Positions 36,554 through 44,714 of a DNA stretch of 64,000 bases are shown here, in pieces (the stretch's first letter is position 1; each line of letters opens with the position of its first letter). The position numbers and the translations under genes are program-made. Under the pieces are notes generated by a model. It was not told where the DNA came from, did not search any database, and saw nothing but the letters and a program-made list of their open reading frames with translations. Origin of the DNA: Anaerolineales bacterium (GTDB lineage Bacteria > Chloroflexota > Anaerolineae > Anaerolineales > UBA11579); the NCBI GenBank assembly GCA_019637805.1, contig JAHBVB010000002.1:699981-763980 (forward strand), in the 5' to 3' direction.

Positions 36554-36991
36554 TTACCGCAAGGCCTTCTTGATCAGCGCTTTGATCCTTTTCTCTTCTG
36601 CGGGGCCGATCTTGACGATGCCAAACGAGCTGGGCCACATGTTGCCGTCGTCCAGTTTGGCCAGGTCGCTAAACCCTAACGAGGCATGCCGAGTGCCAAA
36701 CTTCTGGGCGGCCTGGAAGAACAGAATGTTCTTGCCCTCACGGTTGGCGTATCCGGGCATGCCGTACATGGTCTTGGGCAGCAGGTCAGGCGCGGTCTCA
36801 CTAACGATCTTGTGCAGGCGTTCCGCCATCTCACGGTCTGGCCCGCTCAGCTTGGCAATCGTGGCCAGCACGTCTTTCTCGCCCTTGGCCTTGTCATTGC
36901 CAAACTTCTCCTGCAGCTTGAGCTCTCGGGCGCGGGCCTTCATGGCCTCCTTTTCGGCGGCAGAGAAACCACTATTCTTGCTTTTATTCAT
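36554..36991 (-). CDS. DUF1801-like protein with charged N-terminus
   Basis: A 145-residue protein. The N-terminal ~50 residues are Lys/Glu-rich (KEAMKARARELKLQEKFGNDKAKGEKDVLATIA). The remainder resembles DUF1801 proteins (LHKIVSETAPDLLPKTMYGMPGYANREGKNILFFQ). Such proteins very often accompany ArsR-SRPBCC pairs, as here. The start at 36991 follows AAGGGATGC, 19 bases after the SRPBCC gene. Confidence 0.7.
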   Translation of the reverse strand: MNKSKNSGFSAAEKEAMKARARELKLQEKFGNDKAKGEKDVLATIAKLSGPDREMAERLHKIVSETAPDLLPKTMYGMPGYANREGKNILFFQAAQKFGTRHASLGFSDLAKLDDGNMWPSSFGIVKIGPAEEKRIKALIKKALR

Positions 36992-37010
36992 GTTATTTGC
37001 ATCCCTTCTT

Positions 37011-37451
37011 TTATAGCGCTTCGATGTACTCGGCCAGGCCTTCCAATGCCTGCATGGCGCCCACAATGGCGCCGTACTTCACAGCCTGCTCGCGGGCTGC
37101 CACAGAGGCAAACACCAGCTGCAGGGTTACCTTGGTCTTGCCGGCTTCTTCTTCGAAGGTGACGTGGGTGCGCACAGGCTCGTCCGCTCCTTCGGCGTCA
37201 TTGCCATAGTCGTAGACCAGGCGGTTGGGCTTGTCAATCTCGATGAAAGTCACTTTGAAGGCGTAGCTCGTGCCGCGTACCGGCATGCTATAGCGCCAGT
37301 GGCCGCCGGGAGTGGCATTCCACTCATGGGTTTCTCCATTGGGCACCCACCACTTTTCTGCGTGCTCTTGCTGCGTGAACGCGTCAAAAACCAGGTCGCG
37401 TGGGGCGTCCAGCACACGCGAGACGACAATTTCTTTCTCTTTGGTAGCCAT
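37011..37451 (-). CDS. SRPBCC/AHSA1-family START-like protein
   Basis: A 146-residue protein with the AHSA1 pattern: VVSRVLDAPRDLVFDAFTQQEHAEKWWVPNGE at the start, YSMPVRGTSYAFKVTFIEIDKPNRLVYDYG and THVTFEEEAGKTKVTLQLVFAS, ending with a helix MQALEGLAEYIEAL. The helix-grip fold encloses a hydrophobic cavity for an unknown ligand. The ATG overlaps the ArsR stop by one base (TAATG), so it is co-expressed and probably controlled by that regulator. Confidence 0.85.
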   Translation of the reverse strand: MATKEKEIVVSRVLDAPRDLVFDAFTQQEHAEKWWVPNGETHEWNATPGGHWRYSMPVRGTSYAFKVTFIEIDKPNRLVYDYGNDAEGADEPVRTHVTFEEEAGKTKVTLQLVFASVAAREQAVKYGAIVGAMQALEGLAEYIEAL

Positions 37452-37795
37452 TAGTCTTCTCCTTTTTGGATCTTGCGCAGGTAGTCTTCCAGACGATCAA
37501 AATTCTCTTCCCAATGCTGGCGGTAGCCTTCCAGCCATTGGGAAGCGTCCTTCAAGGGGGCGGCTTGCAGCTGGGCCGGCCGCCATTGGGCTTCACGCCC
37601 ACGTTCGATCAACCCCGCCCGCTCCAGCACCTTGAGGTGCTTGGAGACCGCCGGCAGGCTGATCGCGAACGGCTCGGCCAGCTCCTTCACCGTGGCCGGC
37701 CCGCGCGAAAGCCGCGAGAGCATCGCTCGGCGGGTGGGGTCGGCCAGGGCGCCGAAGGTCAAACTTAGGGTGTCGTTCATGCTCGGGATGGTCAT
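37451..37795 (-). CDS. ArsR-family winged-helix transcriptional regulator
   Basis: A 114-residue protein with an ArsR-type HTH: TFGALADPTRRAMLSRLSRGPATVKELAEPFAISLPAVSKHLKVLERAGLIERGREAQWRPAQL. No metal-binding cysteines are present, so it is of the SdpR/YczG group that is usually found with SRPBCC genes. An alternative ATG lies at 37780. Inverted repeats in the promoter just upstream are likely operators, implying autoregulation of the four-gene operon. Confidence 0.88.
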   Translation of the reverse strand: MTIPSMNDTLSLTFGALADPTRRAMLSRLSRGPATVKELAEPFAISLPAVSKHLKVLERAGLIERGREAQWRPAQLQAAPLKDASQWLEGYRQHWEENFDRLEDYLRKIQKGED

Positions 37796-37808
37796 TGGGG
37801 CTCGCTAA

Positions 37809-37845
37809 TTAACCAAATGGTAAAATACAATCTTGACAGTGTCAA
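37809..37845. promoter_or_regulatory. Putative ArsR operator region with two inverted repeats
   Basis: TTAACCA-AA-TGGTAAA (37809-37824, 6 of 7 paired positions) and TTGACA-G-TGTCAA (37833-37845, perfect), both in the gap upstream of the ArsR-family gene. The second contains a -35-like TTGACA on both strands. Confidence 0.5.
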
Positions 37846-37907
37846 GTGAGAATTCTTTAATCAGACCCGCAGACCCTTTGGTGATAAGCGCCGACCCCGC
37901 TTCCAAG

Positions 37908-37913
37908 TAGAAT
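37908..37913 (+). promoter_or_regulatory. -10 box of leaderless promoter
   Basis: TAGAAT, 6 bases before the ATG at 37920, no ribosome site. Confidence 0.5.
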
Positions 37914-37919
37914 ACCCCC

Positions 37920-39158
37920 ATGCTGACGATTGACCTCCAGACCGCGCGACGTTTCATCCTCGGCAAGCAGGGTCTGTGGCCGGGCCGCCGCTGGCAGGGC
38001 GCCAAAGGCACCGAGCAGGCGATGCGCGCCATGGAGTACCTGCAGCTGGACCCCCTGCAGATCATCGCCCGCAGCCAGGACATCAAGCTCTACGGCCGTG
38101 TGCTGGACTACATGCCAGGCATGTGGGAAGACGCGGCCTACAAGAAGCGCAAGTTTTTCGACTGGGGCGGTTGGCTGGCTGTGCGCCCGATGGATGAGCT
38201 GCCGTATTGGCGCGTGGTGATGCGCCGCGAGCGTGACGACCCCGCAGCCTGGCGCAAGACCGCCACAGAGCACGCAGAGACAATTGCCGAGATGCGCCAA
38301 ATTCTGCGCGAGCGCGGCACGGTCAGCAATCGTGATTTCAAGATGGCGGACCGCAAGCGCACCGACAGCTATCGCGGCCGCAAGGACAGCGCCATCGCCT
38401 TGTACTACCTCTGGCGCATCGGCGAGGTCATGACCCACCACCGTGAGGGTTTTGAGCGCGTGTACGCGCTGACCGAAGCGGTTGCCCCGGGCGACCTGAT
38501 CCGCGAGAGCAGCGACGACGAGGCCGATCGTTTCCTGATCCGCAAGGAAATCAGTCACAACGGGCTGACCCGCCTCAACCGCACCGCCGAAGCCTACTAC
38601 CGCGGCGTGCCTTTTGATAAGACCGCCAATCTGCGCCACTCGCTCTTGCAAGATTTGGAGATCGTGGAGGTGCAGGTCGAGGGCTGGAAGCAGGTGCACT
38701 GCGCGCTGGCCAGCGACGCTAAACTGCTCAACGAGTTGGCTGCCGGGCGGGTGCCCAAAGCCTGGAAGCCGCTGGGGCCGGATGCCACCGAAGAGGCCGT
38801 CTTCCTGGCGCCGCTGGACCCGGTCAGTGCCCGCGGCCGCGCAATGCCACTGTTTGGCTTTGACTACGTCTGGGAAGTCTACAAGCCGCTGGAGAAGCGC
38901 AAATATGGCTACTACGTGCTGCCAGTGCTGTGGGGCGACAAGCTGGTGGCCCGCTTCGATAGCAAGCTGGACCGCACGACCAACACCTTCGTCATCCTCG
39001 GCCTCTGGCTGGAGGATCAGAGTCTGGCCAAGAATGAAGCGTTTGCTGAGGCTTTGGCGGGCGGCTTCCGCCGTTTTGTTGCCTTCTTGGGTGCAGACAA
39101 GCTGGACGCCAAGGCGATCCAGGCGCCCTTGTTGCGCAAGCGCCTGCAAGCCGGATAG
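37920..39158 (+). CDS. Winged-helix DNA glycosylase of the AlkX/YcaQ (HTH_42) family
   Basis: A 412-residue protein of the HTH_42 family, which includes E. coli YcaQ (AlkX) and Streptomyces AlkZ, glycosylases that unhook interstrand crosslinks. The catalytic Q-phi-D/Q motif appears as QLD at residues 42-44 in MEYLQLDPLQIIARSQDI, which places it nearer AlkX. Further family blocks are FFDWGGWLAVRPMDELPYW, GRKDSAIALYYLWRIGEVM, FLAPLDPVSARGRAMPLFGFDYVWEVY and LPVLWGDKLVARFDSKLDR. It should act alone on cytosolic DNA. Leaderless expression is likely. The UvrA-like gene lies a few kb away but on the other strand, so a shared repair unit is not shown. Confidence 0.85.
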   Translation: MLTIDLQTARRFILGKQGLWPGRRWQGAKGTEQAMRAMEYLQLDPLQIIARSQDIKLYGRVLDYMPGMWEDAAYKKRKFFDWGGWLAVRPMDELPYWRVVMRRERDDPAAWRKTATEHAETIAEMRQILRERGTVSNRDFKMADRKRTDSYRGRKDSAIALYYLWRIGEVMTHHREGFERVYALTEAVAPGDLIRESSDDEADRFLIRKEISHNGLTRLNRTAEAYYRGVPFDKTANLRHSLLQDLEIVEVQVEGWKQVHCALASDAKLLNELAAGRVPKAWKPLGPDATEEAVFLAPLDPVSARGRAMPLFGFDYVWEVYKPLEKRKYGYYVLPVLWGDKLVARFDSKLDRTTNTFVILGLWLEDQSLAKNEAFAEALAGGFRRFVAFLGADKLDAKAIQAPLLRKRLQAG

Positions 39159-39269
39159 TCATTCAGCCTGGTTGAATTCCCTTATCACTTTTGGCGAATT
39201 TTCATATCCACTTGAGGCGTAGATTATTTTTTGTGCGCCGCCTATGCTCTTGAGCAGGAGCATAGACCC

Positions 39270-39659
39270 ATGCACAAAATTGATATTGAACACAAACCCG
39301 TCTACGTCTTTCACAGCATCGAGCCCGTCATGAAAGCGGACATGCAAGCCATCATCGAAATGGGCAACCAGCTGATTGCGGAGAATGAGCCGTTTGCCCT
39401 GGTGATGGTCAGTGTAGGCGAGGACAGCAAAGACCGTGAAAAGGGCGCCAATGCCATGTTGACCCAGTGGGTCAAGGAGAGCAAAAGTGAGTTACAGCGC
39501 TTGTGCGCGGGCATGGCTTCGGTTGTGGCCACCTCTCGTCTGATGGCGATATACAAGCCGATCATGAAGAGCGTAGGTTCACGCATGTATGGCTTTCCGT
39601 TGGAGATGTTCACTGATATTGAAGAGGCCAAGCAGTGGGCTCGTAGTCAGCTGGCCTAG
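39270..39659 (+). CDS. Uncharacterised small protein
   Basis: A 129-residue soluble protein starting MHKIDIEHKPVYVFHSIEPV, with alternating strands and helices (PFALVMVSVGED; MYGFPLEMFTDIEEAKQWARSQL) reminiscent of STAS/SpoIIAA-like folds. The closing 'F-x-D-I-E-E-A-x-x-W' is common in such folds, but I do not recognise the family. It has an AGGAG ribosome site 10 bases before the ATG and its own terminator, so it is a single-gene unit. Confidence 0.6.
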   Translation: MHKIDIEHKPVYVFHSIEPVMKADMQAIIEMGNQLIAENEPFALVMVSVGEDSKDREKGANAMLTQWVKESKSELQRLCAGMASVVATSRLMAIYKPIMKSVGSRMYGFPLEMFTDIEEAKQWARSQLA

Positions 39660-39677
39660 ATCAAGTGCTTAGCCATC

Positions 39678-39702
39678 AAAGCCGCCTTCGGGCGGCTTTT
39701 TT
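39678..39702 (+). terminator. Rho-independent terminator with UUCG loop
   Basis: A 9-bp stem (39678-39686 with 39691-39699) capped by TTCG and ending in T6. Confidence 0.93.
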
Positions 39703-39880
39703 GTTTGCGCGGAGAAAGACGAGCACAAAACCCTATTTTTGGCTACAATTTTATGATTCGCTTCAATATTAATTAGGTCTATGCGACCCAAACTTCTTTA
39801 CTCTGGTTGGACATTACGCTGCCATCTTCGCTTGCCCTCAGTCCAGGTCAGAATGAATGGATTTCCCGACAGGTGCTGAT

Positions 39881-41026
39881 ATGAAACTGGAAACCTTTGT
39901 ATACACCCGTGAGGCTGGCTGGTCTGTAGATGCCTTTCCCGACCTGGATTCAGATCAGTCGATCGTGATTGCCTTTGGCTCCAGCAAATTCCTCGATGAT
40001 CCTGAACCTGTCAATGAACTCATCCAGGCGTATCCCAAAGCCAGGGTGGTGGGCTGTTCAACCGCCGGCGAAATTTCCGACACGCAGATCAACGATGATT
40101 CACTCTCCGTGGCCGTGATCCGTTTTGAAAAGACGCGGGTGGCTTGTTCCAGCACCAAGGTTGCCGCCGCGAAGGATTCCTTTGCGGCCGGGGCCGCGGT
40201 GGCCCATGAACTGGCGGCTCCGGACTTGGTGGCCGTCTTTGTGCTGTCTACGGGTACGGAGATCAATGGCAGCGAACTGGTGCGCGCCCTGAACGAGCAC
40301 CTGCCTGCCCACGTAGTGGTAACGGGCGGCCTGGCCGGCGATGGCGATCGCTTTGAACGCACCTGGGTGATTCGCAATCACCAACTCACGCAAGGCTATG
40401 TCTCTGCCGTGGGCCTGTATGGCGATGCCGTGCAAGTCGGCCACGGCTCCAAGGGCGGCTGGGATGTTTTTGGCCCCCAACGCCGCGTGACCCGCTCGCA
40501 GAGCAATGTGCTTTACGAACTGGATGGCCGGCCGGCGCTGGACCTGTACAAGGAATACTTGGGTGATCTGGTCTCGGGCTTGCCCTCCAGCGCATTGCTG
40601 TTCCCTCTGGCGCTTAGCGAGAACCAGGACGATCAGAAGACCATCGTGCGCACCATCTTGGGCGTGGATGAAGAAGCCAAGTCGCTGATCTTTGCCGGAG
40701 ACATTCCGGTGGGCTATTACGCCCAACTGATGAAGGCCAATTTCGACCGCCTGATCAACGCAGCCAGCGAAGTGGGGCAGATGGCCGGCTTCGCCGGTGC
40801 GGCCAATCCGGATGAGCCGGTGCTTTCCCTGGCGATAAGTTGCGTTGGCCGGCGCCTGGTGCTGGGCGAGCGCACCGAGGAAGAACTGGAAGCTACGCTG
40901 GAAACCCTGCCGCCGGGCGTGAAGCAGATCGGCTTTTATTCGTACGGTGAGATTTCACCGTATGGCAACGGCACCTGTGACCTGCACAACCAAACCATGA
41001 CGCTGACCACACTGCAGGAGATCTGA
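39881..41026 (+). CDS. FIST-domain sensory protein
   Basis: A 381-residue cytosolic protein made of FIST_N (residues ~20-210: ARVVGCSTAGEISDTQINDDSLSVAVIRF; AVFVLSTGTEINGSELVRALNEHLP; VVTGGLAGDGDRFERTWVI) and FIST_C (~220-370, ending GVKQIGFYSYGEISPYGNGTCDLHNQTMTLT). FIST domains are thought to bind small ligands, perhaps amino acids, for signal transduction. The next gene, two bases downstream, encodes a PAS-GGDEF-EAL enzyme, so the pair probably links ligand sensing to cyclic di-GMP. The start was set at the ATG at 39881 (GGTG just upstream); a possible -10 box TACAAT lies at 39744, implying a leader of about 125 bases. Confidence 0.88.
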   Translation: MKLETFVYTREAGWSVDAFPDLDSDQSIVIAFGSSKFLDDPEPVNELIQAYPKARVVGCSTAGEISDTQINDDSLSVAVIRFEKTRVACSSTKVAAAKDSFAAGAAVAHELAAPDLVAVFVLSTGTEINGSELVRALNEHLPAHVVVTGGLAGDGDRFERTWVIRNHQLTQGYVSAVGLYGDAVQVGHGSKGGWDVFGPQRRVTRSQSNVLYELDGRPALDLYKEYLGDLVSGLPSSALLFPLALSENQDDQKTIVRTILGVDEEAKSLIFAGDIPVGYYAQLMKANFDRLINAASEVGQMAGFAGAANPDEPVLSLAISCVGRRLVLGERTEEELEATLETLPPGVKQIGFYSYGEISPYGNGTCDLHNQTMTLTTLQEI

Positions 41027-41028
41027 TT

Positions 41029-42930
41029 TTGTCGCTGCATAAGATCCTCTGGCGCCAACTGAAGCGGCTCGAGCTGGATGCAGATGTGCCGCCTAACGCC
41101 AAGGATTGGCAGCGCTTCCTTGCACATGTTGAGCAGACCTATAAGCAGGGCGACCAGGATCGGTACCTGCTGGAGCGTTCTCTGGCGATCTCGTCTCGTG
41201 AAACGCAGGCGCTATATGACGAAGAGCGCCGCCGGGTTCAGGAAGCGTTGCGCGTCAGCGAGGGCAGGTACCGCACGCTGTTCGACAATGCGGTGGATGC
41301 TATTTTCATTATTGATGTGGAGACTCGCAAGATCTTGGATGTCAACCAAGTGGCATCCAATGCGCTGGGCTACAGCCACGAGCAGCTGCTGCACATGACC
41401 ATTGATGATCTGTATTCGCCGCAAGAGATGGAACGCACAGCACAGCTGGTCGACCAACTGCATAAAGCCGGCAATCTGACTTTTGAGCGCGTCCACATCC
41501 GCAAAGACGGCAGCCAGATGCCGGTGGAGGTCAGCTCGATCGTACTGGAGCAGGATGGGCGCAAGGTTTACCTGAGCATTGCGCGTGACATCACGCAGCG
41601 CAAAGAGGCCGAACAGGAATTGCAGCGCCTGGCCAACTTCGATTCATTGACCGGTCTGGCAAACCGCCTGATGTTCATCGACCGCGTGTCGCACGCCATT
41701 CAAATGGCGACGCGGCGCAACAAGCCTATTCTGGCCGTATTGTTTCTGGATTTGGACGGGTTTAAAGCTGTGAACGATGCGTTTGGCCATGAGCAGGGCG
41801 ATGCTTTGTTGCAGATGATGGCCCAGCGTATCCGCAGCGCAGTGCGCACAAGCGACACGGTGGCGCGGCTGGGCGGCGACGAATTCGCCATTCTGCTGGA
41901 GGGATTGCCAAACGAGACTGCGGTGGAGCCGATCGTGCAGAAGATCATCGAGCAGGTTTCGCAGCCTTTCGAGTTCCATTCCGCACAGGCCTTCATCACT
42001 TGCAGCGTCGGCGTCAGCTTTTTCCCGTCTGGTGGTGAGGACCCGGATGCTCTGGTGCGCAATGCGGACCGGGCCATGTATGCCTCCAAAGGCTCCGGCA
42101 AGAATAGCTACCGTTTGTTTGAAGCCCACATGAAAACCCAGGCTCTGCAGCGGCTGGAGTTGGGCAATGATTTGCGCAATGCCTTGGAGCGCGAAGAAAT
42201 GTTCGTGCTCTTTCAACCGCAGGTCAACATCAAAACCGGTCAACTGTTCGGCTTGGAAACGCTGGCCCGTTGGCAGCATGCCCAGCGCGGTGTTTTGCTG
42301 CCAGATGACTTCATCCCCCTGGCCGAAGAGATGGGGCTGATCATTGCGCTTTCCGACAGGATCCTGCTGCGGGCCTGTGAGCAGGTTAAAGCTCACATCG
42401 ACGCCGGGCAGAACTCGCCCAGGTTGGCGGTCAATCTTTCCTCTCGGGACCTGACCGATGCTCGTTTGCGAGAACGCATCGAAAACGTCTTGGAGCGCAC
42501 CGGTTTTCCGCCGGCTTTACTGGAGCTGGAACTTTCTGAGAACACCATCTTCCGGGACTTGGATTTGGCAGCGGACACGCTGGCCGCGCTCAAGAAGCTT
42601 GGCGTGCGTCTGGCGATTGATGACTTCGGCACCGGCTACTCCACCCTAAGCCAATTGGCTCGCTTTCCTTTCGACACGCTGAAGATAGACCAGCGCTTTG
42701 CGCACAACCTGCCTTCTTCACCGGCTTACGCTGCGATTGTGAATGGGCTTGTCACGATTGCGCATAACCTGGGGGTGGAACTGGTGGCGGAGGGCGTTGA
42801 AACGGAAGAGCAGTTGCGCCTCTACCGCGAAGCCGGTTGTTACTTGGTGCAGGGCAAATTGTTTGGCATGCCCCAATCCATTGAGAATTTGGAGTTGGTT
42901 AACTTCAACGCACAACCTGATGGCGGGTAG
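41029..42930 (+). CDS. PAS-GGDEF-EAL cyclic di-GMP enzyme
   Basis: A 633-residue soluble protein starting at TTG behind AGGAG. A short helical N-terminus leads to a PAS domain (~80-195), a GGDEF domain (~200-365) with an intact RLGGDEFAILLEG (GGDEF at ~282-286) and an EAL domain (~385-625). The EAL signature itself reads ETL (GLETLARW), but the metal and catalytic residues downstream are kept: VNLSS, LELSEN, IDDFGTGYS, LKIDQRF, VAEGVET and the VQGKLFGMP loop. Both diguanylate cyclase and phosphodiesterase activities are possible. The 2-base gap after the FIST gene shows co-translation and a shared signalling job. Confidence 0.93.
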   Translation: MSLHKILWRQLKRLELDADVPPNAKDWQRFLAHVEQTYKQGDQDRYLLERSLAISSRETQALYDEERRRVQEALRVSEGRYRTLFDNAVDAIFIIDVETRKILDVNQVASNALGYSHEQLLHMTIDDLYSPQEMERTAQLVDQLHKAGNLTFERVHIRKDGSQMPVEVSSIVLEQDGRKVYLSIARDITQRKEAEQELQRLANFDSLTGLANRLMFIDRVSHAIQMATRRNKPILAVLFLDLDGFKAVNDAFGHEQGDALLQMMAQRIRSAVRTSDTVARLGGDEFAILLEGLPNETAVEPIVQKIIEQVSQPFEFHSAQAFITCSVGVSFFPSGGEDPDALVRNADRAMYASKGSGKNSYRLFEAHMKTQALQRLELGNDLRNALEREEMFVLFQPQVNIKTGQLFGLETLARWQHAQRGVLLPDDFIPLAEEMGLIIALSDRILLRACEQVKAHIDAGQNSPRLAVNLSSRDLTDARLRERIENVLERTGFPPALLELELSENTIFRDLDLAADTLAALKKLGVRLAIDDFGTGYSTLSQLARFPFDTLKIDQRFAHNLPSSPAYAAIVNGLVTIAHNLGVELVAEGVETEEQLRLYREAGCYLVQGKLFGMPQSIENLELVNFNAQPDGG

Positions 42931-42985
42931 GGCAAGTGGCGATCCATGGTTTGGCTCCTTCTTATTGTGATATGCGAGGATACGA

Positions 42986-43393
42986 ATGAGAACATCTATT
43001 GTTTTTCTGCTGGGTACAACGCTCCTGCTGCTATTGAGTGGCTGTGCGCAGGCGGCTCCTGCCGCGACGATCCGCGGGCAGATCACTTACTTACAGCGCA
43101 TTGCGCTGCCTGAGGGTGCTGTGGTGACCGTGCAGCTGGTCGACATTTCCCGTGCCGATGCCGCCGCAGTGGTGCTTGGCGAGCAAGTGATCACGCCGGG
43201 GACGCAGGTGCCCATCCCGTTCAGCATCTCTTATGATCCCACCGTCATCCAAGATAACCTGAACTATGCCTTGCAGGCCTCCATCCGTGATGCACAGGGC
43301 CAGTTATGGTTCACCACCACCATGGCGCACTTTGTGATCACCCGGGGCAACCCCAGCGATCATGTCGAGTTGCTGTTGGAGATGGTGCGCTAG
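42986..43393 (+). CDS. YbaY-like lipoprotein
   Basis: A 135-residue protein with a lipoprotein signal (MRTSIVFLLGTTLLLLLSGC, Cys 20) and a beta-sandwich domain of the YbaY type: IRGQITYLQRIALPEGAVVTVQLVDIS and VPIPFSISYDPTVIQDNLNYALQASIRDAQGQLWFTT. Such domains occur alone or attached to META domains in envelope proteins of unknown function. GAGGATACG precedes the ATG and a terminator follows, so it is expressed alone. Confidence 0.8.
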   Translation: MRTSIVFLLGTTLLLLLSGCAQAAPAATIRGQITYLQRIALPEGAVVTVQLVDISRADAAAVVLGEQVITPGTQVPIPFSISYDPTVIQDNLNYALQASIRDAQGQLWFTTTMAHFVITRGNPSDHVELLLEMVR

Positions 43394-43410
43394 CCGCCCC
43401 TGCAAATCTC

Positions 43411-43446
43411 AAAACGACGCTTGGAAGCGCAGGCGTCGTTTTTTGT
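43411..43446 (+). terminator. Rho-independent terminator
   Basis: A 10-bp stem (43411-43420 with 43433-43442), 12-base loop, T-run to 43444. Confidence 0.88.
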
Positions 43447-43630
43447 TGCTGTTATACGACAAAGAAACTAATAAAACTTATAGTACATTTACCAATCGGG
43501 TTTAAGATTCTCTTTAGGCATGTTCAAGATGATGTCCCCGCCCGTATATTCATATATCGGGGATGCCCCTCTATACTTCCAACGGATTGAGCCAAATTCC
43601 CCTAAACTATGTCGGCTCAAGAAGGAGAAC

Positions 43631-44710
43631 ATGTCTCGTAAGTTTTTTGCCCTTAGTCTTTTGTTGGTAGCCAGCCTGGTGCTGGGTGCCTGTGCTGCCC
43701 CGGCTCCCCAGGCAACCGAAGTTCCGGTTGCGGTTGAGCCTGAGGTGGTCGAAGTCGAAGTTGAAGTTCCGGCGGATCCGGGTTCCCTGGTGATCTATTC
43801 TGGTCGCAGTGAGAGCCTGGTGGCGCCGATCATTCAACAGTTCGCCGATGCCACTGGCATCAATGTTGAAGTGCGCTACGGCAGCACGGCGGAAATCGCC
43901 GCGGCGTTGCTGGAGGAAGGCGCCAACTCCCCGGCAGATATCTTCTATGCCCAAGACCCCGGTGGCCTGGGCGCCATTGAGGACGCCGGTCTGCTGGCGC
44001 CCATCCCGGCTGATACGTTGGCCAAGGTCGCCCCTGGCTTCGCTTCTCCGAACGGCGCTTGGGTCGGCATCACTGCCCGTGCCCGCGTGGTGGTCTACAA
44101 CACTGGTGTGCTCAGCCCGGCTGACCTGCCTGCTGACATTCGTGATTTCACCAATCCCGAATGGAATGGCCGCTTGGGCTTGGCTCCCACCAATGCTTCC
44201 TTTGTGGTCATGGTGACTGCCATGCGCCAGATGTGGGGCGAAGCAGACACCGAGGCCTGGTTGGCGGGCATTGCTGCCAATAACCCGACCTACTACTCTG
44301 GCAATGGTGGCGTTGTCACTGCTGTTGGCGCTGGTGAGGTGGAAGTGGGCTTTGTGAACCATTACTACCTGTACCAGTTCATGGCGGAGCAGGGCGAAAG
44401 CTTCCCCGTTCGCAATCACTACCTCTCCAATGGTGGTCCTGAATCGCTGGTGATGGTGTCTGGCGCCGGCATTTTGGCCAATGGCGCCAACCAGGACAAT
44501 GCTCAGCGCTTCCTGGACTTCATGCTGTCCACCGTTGCGCAACAGTACTTTGCCAGCCGCACCTTTGAATATCCCCTGGTGGAAGGTGTCGCCACGTCCA
44601 GCTTGCTGGTGCCCCTGGCTGAGATCAACGGCCCGGACATCTCGCTGGGCAGCCTGTCGGATGTGAGCGGTTCTGCCGCCCTAATCGAAGCCGCAGGGAT
44701 GGTGCCGTAA
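43631..44710 (+). CDS. Iron(III) ABC transporter substrate-binding lipoprotein
   Basis: A 359-residue protein starting at the ATG after AAGGAG. The lipoprotein signal ends LVLGAC (Cys about 20), followed by an Ala/Pro/Val-Glu-rich linker. The mature part is a FbpA/FutA-type solute-binding domain: LVIYSGRSESLVAPIIQQFADATGINVEVRYG, ADIFYAQDPGGLGAIEDAGLLAPI and the conserved VVVYNTG and YYLYQF tyrosines near the iron site. It should deliver ferric iron to the permease encoded next. It is tethered outside the membrane, as usual in organisms without a classic periplasm. Confidence 0.9.
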   Translation: MSRKFFALSLLLVASLVLGACAAPAPQATEVPVAVEPEVVEVEVEVPADPGSLVIYSGRSESLVAPIIQQFADATGINVEVRYGSTAEIAAALLEEGANSPADIFYAQDPGGLGAIEDAGLLAPIPADTLAKVAPGFASPNGAWVGITARARVVVYNTGVLSPADLPADIRDFTNPEWNGRLGLAPTNASFVVMVTAMRQMWGEADTEAWLAGIAANNPTYYSGNGGVVTAVGAGEVEVGFVNHYYLYQFMAEQGESFPVRNHYLSNGGPESLVMVSGAGILANGANQDNAQRFLDFMLSTVAQQYFASRTFEYPLVEGVATSSLLVPLAEINGPDISLGSLSDVSGSAALIEAAGMVP

Positions 44711-44714
44711 CTTA

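Noticed and set aside
39744-39776. A seven-codon open frame just after a TACAAT box upstream of the FIST gene.
   Set aside because: Too short and too AT-rich to judge; no leader-peptide feature.
43520-43630. N-terminal extension of the iron-binding lipoprotein.
   Set aside because: It would bury the lipoprotein signal; AAGGAG stands directly before ATG 43631.
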